The notes beneath the pieces were generated by a model. That model worked only from the letters and a program-made list of their open reading frames with translations. It was not told where the DNA came from and made no database searches. Below, piece by piece: positions 14,205 to 19,994 of a DNA stretch of 21,596 nucleotides (its first letter is position 1; every line of letters starts with the position of its first letter). This DNA is from an uncultured Acetatifactor sp. (lineage in GTDB: Bacteria; Bacillota; Clostridia; Lachnospirales; Lachnospiraceae): positions 1 through 21,596 of the forward strand of contig CAJTPH010000048.1 of the NCBI GenBank assembly GCA_910578215.1. Reading direction: 5' to 3'. Both the position numbers and the translations under genes were made by a program.

Positions 14205-14245
14205 TTTGATATCATTATAATATCAAATCAAATACATAATGTCAA
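14205..14245 (-). promoter_or_regulatory. Promoter with a perfect palindromic operator for the SPFH/RHH operon
   Basis: On the minus strand a consensus -35 TTGACA (14240-14245) and a -10 TATTAT (14217-14222) are 17 nt apart. The arms TTTGATAT (14205-14212) and ATATCAAA (14220-14227) are exact complements around a 7-nt centre, covering the -10 and the start region. An extra TTTGAT half-site adjoins upstream. A repressor bound here would block RNA polymerase. Confidence 0.75.
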
Positions 14246-14321
14246 GGAGTTATTATTTATCGGATAATTTCTATCCCCGGAAGCTCATCTAAAGCATACC
14301 GAACGGGTTTTAAGAAATTAC

Positions 14322-14357
14322 AAAGGTTCCGGAAAACCCCAGCTTTCCGGAACCTTT
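14322..14357 (-). terminator. Terminator of gdhA (14-bp perfect stem)
   Basis: AAAGGTTCCGGAAA (14322-14335) and TTTCCGGAACCTTT (14344-14357) are perfect complements around an 8-nt loop, starting about 20 nt after the gdhA stop. The T-run is modest on both strands. Confidence 0.8.
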
Positions 14358-14376
14358 TATAATTTACGATTTTGTT

Positions 14377-15723
14377 TTACACGATCCCCTGGGCGTTCAT
14401 TGCCTCTGCCACCTTCAGGAAGCCCGCAATATTAGCGCCGGCAACATAGTTTCTGAGCATGCCGTACTGCCTTGAGGCCTCATCGATGCTGTGGAAAATA
14501 TTGACCATAATATCCTTAAGCTTGGAATCAACCTCCTTAAAGGTCCAGGAAAGCCTCTCGCTGTTCTGGCTCATCTCAAGAGCGGATGTAGCAACGCCGC
14601 CTGCATTGGAAGCCTTTCCGGGGCAGAACAGGACATTGTTCTTCTGGAAGTACTCGGTAGCGTCCATGGTCGTAGGCATGTTTGCGCCTTCCGCCACTGC
14701 AAAGCAGCCGTTTGCCACCAGCGCCTTGGCATCCTCCAGATCCAGCTCATTCTGGGTAGCACAGGGCAGTGCAATATCACACTTGACGCTCCATACACCG
14801 TGCTCGCCGTTGGTCTTCTCGTGATACTGCGCAGAAGACCTTGCAGCGGCATACTCGCTTAAGCGCGCCCTCTTGACTTCCTTTACTTCCTTTAAAAGCG
14901 CCACATCGATTCCTGCAGGATCATAAATCCAGCCGGTAGAATCGGAACAGGTCACAGGCTTAGCGCCCAGCTGCTGCGCCTTCTGGATAGCATAAATGGC
15001 AACATTTCCCGCGCCGGAAACGGCAATGATCTTGTTTTTGATATCTCTGCCGTTGCACCTTAACATTTCTTCCGTCAGGTAAAGCAGCCCGTAACCGGTT
15101 GCCTCGGTTCTCGCAAGAGAACCGCCGTAGGAAAGTCCCTTACCGGTTAAAACGCCCTCGTACAGACCGGTCAGCCTCTTATACTGCCCGTACATAAAGC
15201 CGATTTCCCTGGCGCCGGTTCCGATATCCCCGGCAGGCACATCCGTATCTGCGCCGATGTATTTATGTAGCTCCGTGATAAAGCTCTGGCAGAATGCCAT
15301 TACCTCTCTGTCCGACTTTCCCTTGGGGTCAAAATCAGAACCGCCCTTGCCGCCGCCGATAGGCAGACCGGTCAGAGAATTCTTGAAAATCTGTTCAAAG
15401 CCCAAAAACTTAATAATGCCAAGATTAACGCTGGGGTGCAGCCTCAACCCTCCCTTGTAAGGACCGATGGCAGAATTGAACTGTACACGGAAACCGTTAT
15501 TGACCTGCACCTGCCCCTTGTCGTCCACCCAGGGTACGCGGAACAGAATCTGTCTTTCCGGAGTCACAAGCCTTTCCAGCAGAGCATCCTTGCGATACTT
15601 CTCCTCGTTAGCCTCAATTACAACACGAAGCGACTCAAGCACTTCCTTTACCGCCTGATGGAATTCCGGCTGGGAAGGATTCTTTTGAACTACCAGATCA
15701 TAAACCTCATCAACATATGACAT
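14377..15723 (-). CDS. gdhA: NADP-type glutamate dehydrogenase
   Basis: This 448-residue enzyme interconverts 2-oxoglutarate plus ammonia and glutamate, linking nitrogen assimilation to carbon metabolism in the cytoplasm. The length and sequence are those of the hexameric bacterial GdhA. Substrate and catalytic residues are visible: K90 in GPYKGGLR, K114 in QIFKNSL, K126 in LPIGGGKGGSDFDPKG and D166 in VPAGDIGTGAREIG. The nucleotide-binding domain has the glycine-rich loop VSGAGNVAIYA. The start has GGAGGG about 8 nt upstream of the ATG. It has its own promoter (15760-15788) and terminator, so it is monocistronic. NADP preference is assumed from family resemblance, not shown by a residue I can point to with certainty. 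Confidence 0.96.
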   Translation of the reverse strand: MSYVDEVYDLVVQKNPSQPEFHQAVKEVLESLRVVIEANEEKYRKDALLERLVTPERQILFRVPWVDDKGQVQVNNGFRVQFNSAIGPYKGGLRLHPSVNLGIIKFLGFEQIFKNSLTGLPIGGGKGGSDFDPKGKSDREVMAFCQSFITELHKYIGADTDVPAGDIGTGAREIGFMYGQYKRLTGLYEGVLTGKGLSYGGSLARTEATGYGLLYLTEEMLRCNGRDIKNKIIAVSGAGNVAIYAIQKAQQLGAKPVTCSDSTGWIYDPAGIDVALLKEVKEVKRARLSEYAAARSSAQYHEKTNGEHGVWSVKCDIALPCATQNELDLEDAKALVANGCFAVAEGANMPTTMDATEYFQKNNVLFCPGKASNAGGVATSALEMSQNSERLSWTFKEVDSKLKDIMVNIFHSIDEASRQYGMLRNYVAGANIAGFLKVAEAMNAQGIV

Positions 15724-15748
15724 TGCACTGCCCTCCTTTTTATAATGT

Positions 15749-15788
15749 ATACATGTATTATTGTAAACTTTCTTCCAGATTTTTTCAA
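15749..15788 (-). promoter_or_regulatory. Promoter of gdhA with a small palindrome at the start site
   Basis: On the minus strand, TTGAAA (15783-15788), a 17-nt spacer and TACAAT (15760-15765). ATACATGTAT, a perfect 10-bp palindrome at 15749-15758, overlaps the expected transcription start and may be an operator. Confidence 0.7.
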
Positions 15789-15848
15789 CACACTTTAATA
15801 TATTAATTTAAAAAAGTTTTTCATATATTTTTAGTCATATTGCACAAA

Positions 15849-16280
15849 TTATAAAAATTCCTTCAGGCTTGTAACATTTTTCTCCTCAAAATGAATCAGC
15901 TCCCTGGCAAGCTTGACAGGGAGGGAACCGGCATTTTCATTATGCTTCAACACCTTTTCAAGCTCAATAATGCCGTTATTATTTCCCTTGATCATCAGCT
16001 CTGCCAGATGCCCCGTGCTGGTGTTCAACATTGTATTATAATGAATGCCCGTTTTAAGCATGGCGTCAGAAAGCGCGCTTCCCTGATACATAGCAGCTTT
16101 TGCCGCCATCAGCTGCTTGGATGCCTCGTTATGGATCTCCGAAAACCTGATCGACTGCTCAGACAGCTGTCTTGAAAATTCGTCGTCACATGCCTTACCT
16201 GCAATGGTTTCGATAGCCTTCATGGCCATATCCGTATTTTTTTGAATTTCCTTGTATACAGCAACCTCCTGTTGAGTCAT
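15849..16280 (-). CDS. Hypothetical helical protein, 143 residues, ferritin-like appearance
   Basis: This is a soluble all-helical protein that I cannot assign to a named family. The heptad-rich sequence suggests a four-helix bundle: about residues 3-27 (QQEVAVYKEIQKNTDMAMKA), 33-64 (SRQLSEQSIRFSEIHNEASK), 70-103 and 118-140. Pairs such as E49/H50, H80, H91 and H131 could suit a ferritin-like fold, but no complete ExxH di-iron motif pair is evident. The start ATG has GGGAGG 6 nt upstream. The gene lies between gdhA and the SH3b protein; a hairpin with a T-run sits just before its ribosome binding site. It ends about 60 nt before the gdhA -35, with no clear GC-rich terminator between. Confidence 0.7.
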   Translation of the reverse strand: MTQQEVAVYKEIQKNTDMAMKAIETIAGKACDDEFSRQLSEQSIRFSEIHNEASKQLMAAKAAMYQGSALSDAMLKTGIHYNTMLNTSTGHLAELMIKGNNNGIIELEKVLKHNENAGSLPVKLARELIHFEEKNVTSLKEFL

Positions 16281-16302
16281 ATAAGCCTCCCTTTTGTCCC
16301 AA

Positions 16303-16345
16303 AATTGAAAAAACCTTTTACTATTCAGCTACAGTAAAAGGTTTT
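16303..16345 (-). terminator. Hairpin with 13-bp perfect stem and T-run
   Basis: AAAACCTTTTACT and AGTAAAAGGTTTT pair perfectly around a 10-nt loop, and on the minus strand TTCAATTTT follows. It lies 55 nt after the SH3b gene and about 25 nt before the ribosome binding site of the 143-residue gene. It could terminate the former or act as a leader attenuator of the latter. Confidence 0.7.
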
Positions 16346-16400
16346 CCAACTTTATTATATTTATACTTCCATACGTGCCCCTGGGCACAAACAATTTTTT

Positions 16401-17684
16401 TTATTCCTGTGTCACATAATCCGCGCTGACATATGCAACCTGCCCGTTATATACCACCTTGCACCAGCCGTCCTCCACTGCCAGCAGATCAAGAGTCTGA
16501 CCCTCGGACAGCAAGCCGAGACGCTCCCCGCCTGAGCCGGCGGCTGCACGAATATTAATGTTTGCGGTTGCCGTCCCCCTGCCGATAACATTCAAAGTGT
16601 CCGCGCTTTCTTCCAGCCGTAAAAACTCAGACTTTATATAACCGTCCTTGCCTTCAAACACAATCTTTGTCCAGCCGTTAAGCTGTACATCCTGAACCTG
16701 GACCCTGGCGCCATTGGATACCTTTCCGATCTTATCCGCCTTTTCACTGTCGGAGCCACGGACATTGACCGTTGTGGTGGCCACAGCGTACCTGGGACCC
16801 ACTACCACCGAACGTCCTGCCGCTTCCGCGTCACCGCCCTGAGAATCTCCTTCCGGAGCTCCTCCCTGGCCCGGCTGGTCTTCCCCGCCTATATTCTGCT
16901 CCGCCATTGCCACGCCCAGTTCTTCAAGCTTATTGCCCACAGCCTTATCGATCTGTTTTCCCAGCTCTCCCAGATAATCCAGCAGCTCTGGCTTCGCAAG
17001 CATTAATTCATTATACTCGTTGGTGACGCGATTATGGAAATCCTTCACGTCATCCTGGTTCGCAACCCTCGTAACGTACTGGCTTTCCTCCTCGGTGAAA
17101 TTTTCGTCATTCCTGATATAAAGCTCGCCCTGGTCGTTTCTGCTTAAATACAGCATCTGATAGCCCGGGAATTCCTCGGTATGATTCAAAAAACGCACCC
17201 TGTAATAAACGCATGCCAGAACGGAATCCTCCGTCAGTCCCTGTTTGACATAGACATCAAAGGCCGCATAGTCGTCTATATATTCTGCCGTCACCGCAAA
17301 TCGCAGCGTATCCGCCGTGGAGAGCGTATCGTGAATCGCTGTCAGCGTTTCCGTATCTCCCATCGCCATGGCGTTATAATAGGATGCCATCAGCGCATAG
17401 ATCTCCTCGTCTGAGTTCTCCGTCATAGGCACCTCCTCCGGCGCCGGAACAGCCGTGGCAAGCTCGCCTATTTCCTGGACACTTCCTGCAGAGACCCTGA
17501 GCTCCTGGGGTACCGCTGTATTCTGCTGCACCTCGGGCACACCGTCATTTGTTTCCTTTACCCTGTTGGCATTGAGCGCCGCAGATACCGTCACTGCCAC
17601 CATGGCAATCACAATAACAGGAAAAACAATTGCGCAATGTCTTATTATTTTGTTACAAACTTTAACAACCTTATCCTTCTGCAT
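16401..17684 (-). CDS. Membrane-anchored protein with two C-terminal SH3b domains
   Basis: This 427-residue protein is predicted to be held in the membrane by an N-terminal helix (about 17-38) with the rest outside the cell. After a Pro/Glu-rich linker (about 45-90), a middle region (about 91-210) looks like a folded extracytoplasmic domain (SYYNAMAMGDTETLTAIHDT). A helical stretch follows at 211-262, then a Gly/Gln/Asp-rich linker (265-290) and two bacterial SH3 repeats: TVNVRGSDSEKADKIGKV (from about 305) and NINIRAAAGSGGERLGLL (from about 375), each ending in a GYIKSEFL or AYVSADYV strand. Bacterial SH3b repeats commonly bind peptidoglycan stem peptides, so a cell-wall-associated role is inferred; no catalytic domain is seen. 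The ribosome binding site AAAGG is moderate. It lies just downstream of a tRNA and its terminator. Confidence 0.85.
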   Translation of the reverse strand: MQKDKVVKVCNKIIRHCAIVFPVIVIAMVAVTVSAALNANRVKETNDGVPEVQQNTAVPQELRVSAGSVQEIGELATAVPAPEEVPMTENSDEEIYALMASYYNAMAMGDTETLTAIHDTLSTADTLRFAVTAEYIDDYAAFDVYVKQGLTEDSVLACVYYRVRFLNHTEEFPGYQMLYLSRNDQGELYIRNDENFTEEESQYVTRVANQDDVKDFHNRVTNEYNELMLAKPELLDYLGELGKQIDKAVGNKLEELGVAMAEQNIGGEDQPGQGGAPEGDSQGGDAEAAGRSVVVGPRYAVATTTVNVRGSDSEKADKIGKVSNGARVQVQDVQLNGWTKIVFEGKDGYIKSEFLRLEESADTLNVIGRGTATANINIRAAAGSGGERLGLLSEGQTLDLLAVEDGWCKVVYNGQVAYVSADYVTQE

Positions 17685-17754
17685 ACTCTGCCTTTCATAA
17701 AAATAAAAGAAAACACCCTCTGCGTTTCCGCTCAGGCTGCTTCTGCCAACTGCC

Positions 17755-17773
17755 CAAAAAGCCGCAAGCGGCT
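17755..17773 (-). terminator. Terminator of the tRNA-Arg gene
   Basis: On the minus strand AGCCG-CTTG-CGGCT is followed by TTTTT. It lies about 30 nt after the tRNA 3' end. Confidence 0.7.
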
Positions 17774-17789
17774 CTTTGAGATTACAGTA

Positions 17790-17904
17790 CAGGGTGATGT
17801 AAATGCACTCGACAGGAATCGAACCTGCATTAAAGGCGTCGGAGGCCTTCGTTCTATCCGTTAGACTACGAGTGCAAATATTACAAATTTATTACATCAC
17901 CCTG
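17790..17904. repeat. Perfect 13-bp inverted repeat enclosing the tRNA
   Basis: CAGGGTGATGTAA (17790-17802) and TTACATCACCCTG (17892-17904) are exact reverse complements. One arm begins at about the transcription start, and the other starts 1 nt after the mature 3' end, so the precursor can close into a long stem with the tRNA inside. Confidence 0.85.
17804..17875 (-). tRNA. tRNA-Arg (anticodon CCG)
   Basis: On the minus strand a 72-nt cloverleaf is complete: acceptor GCACTCG/CGAGTGC with discriminator A, D-arm GTCTAACGGATAGAAC, anticodon stem AAGGC/GCCTT with loop CTCCGAC (anticodon CCG, reading CGG), and T-arm with GGTTCGATTCC. CCA is not encoded. Confidence 0.95.
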
Positions 17905-17907
17905 CCT

Positions 17908-17936
17908 ATAATATCATAAAAAAAGTAATATGTCTA
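17908..17936 (-). promoter_or_regulatory. Promoter of the tRNA-Arg gene
   Basis: On the minus strand, TAGACA (17931-17936), a 17-nt spacer and TATTAT (17908-17913). The expected start is within a few nucleotides of the leader arm of the inverted repeat. Confidence 0.65.
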
Positions 17937-17960
17937 CCATGTTTTTGGGATTTTTGAAAA

Positions 17961-18878
17961 TTAATAAATTATTTTGACTTTTTTTTCTTTGAAATCATAA
18001 TAATACAGATTGTCAGAGAGCACCTCCTCCGGCGCCAAAAGAGTACTGTTTACTTCGGAAATCATCTCCCGCAGGTCGCCTGCCGTTTCTATCCCCGTTT
18101 CCGGCAAAAGAATAACCTCGTGTACGGAGCTTGGCAGAATATAGAAATTTTTTTGTTCTCTGGCGGAAAGCTTTTCCAGCACGCCCGGATACAGCATGCA
18201 TACGGCGCCAAAGATACGCCTTGCATTGGTGAGTATCCTCATCGGGTTATATTCCAAAAAGCCTCCGCGGGCCGCGGGCTCCGGCATCCCCTCCACATCG
18301 TCAAATTCCGGGCTTTCTCTCATAATGTCCTCCATGGAAATACATTCCCAGCCGAAAAGCCTGACGGTATTCTGTTCGGCAAGACGCACCAGGTCTACCG
18401 TTTTTACCCCCCATCTCTGGGCATGGGCATTTTTAATCCTTATGGAGCCCTCCCCTATGTGCCTTCCCTCGTAAGCATAATAAAAACAGAGGGCCAGATC
18501 CAGAAATTCTATATGGGGGCTTTCCCGAAGCAGCTCCTCATTTCCCTTCTGCCTTATTAGCCGATAGCAGATACGCTCCTTCACCTTGTCAAAGCATTGG
18601 AAGAAGCTCATATTGATATCCCTCCCAGGCATCTCCTCCCTGTACAGCTTTAAGAGCCGTGCCAGAACCGCGGCAAAGCTCTGCCCGCTTTCATACGCCT
18701 CCCAGAAGCTGTCCAGGTAAATGGTGGGAACCGTATTTCTGCTCCCCGAAAATATCAGCAAGCCATGCATGATGACCCCGTTATTCTTCCTCACCTCCTT
18801 TAACTCCAGCCTGTAATTTTCCCCAAGCTGCTTTTTCATCTCATTATATACCTTTGTTATAAATTCTCTCTTATCCAC
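17961..18878 (-). CDS. DUF5688 family protein
   Basis: This 305-residue protein is of a family common in Lachnospiraceae and without known function. Hallmark stretches are NNGVIMHGLLIFSG (32-45), VPTIYLDSFWEAYESG, MSFFQCFDKVKERICYRLIR, SPHIEFLDLALCFYYA and WGVKTVDLVRLAEQNT. The C-terminal region has ILPSSVHEVILLPE, which in this family precedes a conserved closing segment. No signal peptide or membrane helix is evident, so it is probably cytoplasmic. The start is GTG at 18878, with AAGGA 7 nt upstream. An array of fifteen 8-bp repeats ends only about 16 nt upstream of the start, putting the repeats in or next to its leader. No clear terminator follows before the tRNA promoter. Confidence 0.88.
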   Translation of the reverse strand: MDKREFITKVYNEMKKQLGENYRLELKEVRKNNGVIMHGLLIFSGSRNTVPTIYLDSFWEAYESGQSFAAVLARLLKLYREEMPGRDINMSFFQCFDKVKERICYRLIRQKGNEELLRESPHIEFLDLALCFYYAYEGRHIGEGSIRIKNAHAQRWGVKTVDLVRLAEQNTVRLFGWECISMEDIMRESPEFDDVEGMPEPAARGGFLEYNPMRILTNARRIFGAVCMLYPGVLEKLSAREQKNFYILPSSVHEVILLPETGIETAGDLREMISEVNSTLLAPEEVLSDNLYYYDFKEKKVKIIY

Positions 18879-18894
18879 ACTCTTTCCTTTCTTA

Positions 18895-19014
18895 TCCTAT
18901 GTTCCTATGTTTCTATGCTCCTATGTTCCTATGCTCCCATGTTTCTATGCTCCTATGTTCCTATGCCTCTAAACTCCTATGCTCCTATACTTCTGAACTC
19001 CTGAACTCCTGAAC
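18895..19014. repeat. Tandem octamer array, 15 units
   Basis: Fifteen consecutive 8-nt units are seen without interruption. The consensus at the left is TCCTATGT or TCCTATGC; the last three read TTCTGAAC, TCCTGAAC, TCCTGAAC. On the minus strand each unit carries AGGA or a near variant. A GC hairpin, GCCCCC/GGGGGC, adjoins at 19015-19034. Confidence 0.9.
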
Positions 19015-19051
19015 GCCCCCTGTCTCCCGGGGGCTATCATCCGCCGGGCAC

Positions 19052-19091
19052 AAAAAAAGGCAACGACCTCCTTTCGGAACGTCATTGCCTT
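19052..19091 (-). terminator. Terminator of efp
   Basis: On the minus strand AAGGCAATGAC pairs with GTCGTTGCCTT (one G-U), with further pairs up to a GAAA loop, followed by TTTTT. It lies about 35 nt after the efp stop. Confidence 0.88.
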
Positions 19092-19125
19092 GCAAGTTTT
19101 GACAGTATGAAAATATGCAGCCGGA

Positions 19126-19683
19126 TTAAGCACGAGACAGATATTCGCCTGTTCTGGTGTCAATCTTGATCTTATCGCCCTGATTTACAAACAGGGGAAC
19201 GGAAACCTGCGCCCCTGTCTCAACAGTGGCGGGCTTGCTTGCTCCTGTGGCGGTATCGCCCTTGAAGCCGGGCTCCGTATCGGTAATCACCAGCTCTACG
19301 AACAAGGGAGGCTCCACCGAAAAAACATTGCCGTTGTGGGAGCAAACCTTGCACATCTCGTTCTCTTTTACAAACTTGAGAGCATCGCCAACAGTATCGC
19401 TGTTCAGGGCTGTCTGCTCATAGTTCTCCGTATCCATAAAGTAATACAAATCGCCGTCACTGTACAGATACTGCATATCTTTTCTATCAATACGAGCCTG
19501 AGGGCACTTCTCCGTAGGACGGAAGGTCTTCTCCACCACACCGCCGCTCTTGATATTCTTCAGCTTTGTTCTAACAAAAGCCGCGCCCTTTCCAGGCTTA
19601 ACGTGCTGGAACTCAATAATCTGGTACACATTATTATCGTACTCAATGGTAATACCATTTCTGAAATCACCTGCAGAAATCAT
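19126..19683 (-). CDS. efp: Elongation factor P
   Basis: EF-P enters stalled ribosomes and relieves pausing at proline runs. The 185 residues match the normal length and the three-barrel layout: a KOW-like N-terminal domain starting ISAGDFRNGITIEYDNNVYQ, a central OB domain (DMQYLYSDGDLYYFMDTENYEQ), and the C-terminal OB domain with GDTATGASKPATVETGAQVSVPLFV and GDKIKIDTRTGEYLSRA. The loop VKPGKGAAF places a lysine at position 32 at the tip where EF-P is modified in many bacteria; no modification genes (epmA/B, ymfI-type) are seen nearby. The start has AGGAGG 8 nt upstream. It has its own promoter and terminator. Confidence 0.98.
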   Translation of the reverse strand: MISAGDFRNGITIEYDNNVYQIIEFQHVKPGKGAAFVRTKLKNIKSGGVVEKTFRPTEKCPQARIDRKDMQYLYSDGDLYYFMDTENYEQTALNSDTVGDALKFVKENEMCKVCSHNGNVFSVEPPLFVELVITDTEPGFKGDTATGASKPATVETGAQVSVPLFVNQGDKIKIDTRTGEYLSRA

Positions 19684-19994
19684 ATTATATTCCTCCTAAT
19701 TTTGTTCACAACATAATTCCAGTATAGTTTAATATAAATATGTCCCAATTTCAACCATTTTTTTATTTTTCTTTATATTATTCGTCTTAAGACATATTTA
19801 AATGCACCGCAGACGGCAGATCCATCTGCTAAAATCAGTAAAAGCCATAAAACGAAGTAACGTCAACCGCCCTTCGTCATATTTATATCGTATAGGGAAT
19901 TGAGCCGCAGTCCTGCGGCAATGAAATGGCAGCATGCCCTGCCTGTCTCAGAAACAGTTTCCCGAAATGCTCTATAAGGAGGAATCTATCATTT
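19684..19994. other. Divergent intergenic region (311 nt) between efp and the peptidoglycan-binding gene
   Basis: No gene is evident. Besides the efp promoter it contains a 10-bp palindrome GTCTTAAGAC (19784-19793), hairpins GCAGA/TCTGC (19816-19829) and GCCGCA/TGCGGC (19904-19919), and ACGAAG/CTTCGT arms near 19853-19876. No convincing sigma-A promoter for the rightward gene was found. GTCATATTTATATCGTATAG at about 19876-19895 is AT-rich and could hold a promoter of another sigma class, but I cannot assign it. Confidence 0.5.
19721..19748 (-). promoter_or_regulatory. Probable promoter of efp
   Basis: On the minus strand, TTGGGA (19743-19748), a 16-nt spacer and TATACT (19721-19726), about 38 nt before the start codon. 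An alternative TTGAAA lies slightly upstream. Confidence 0.5.

Noticed and set aside
18969..19163. 64-codon minus-strand frame overlapping the octamer array and the efp terminator
   Set aside because: It runs through a strong terminator and the repeat array and has no ribosome binding site.
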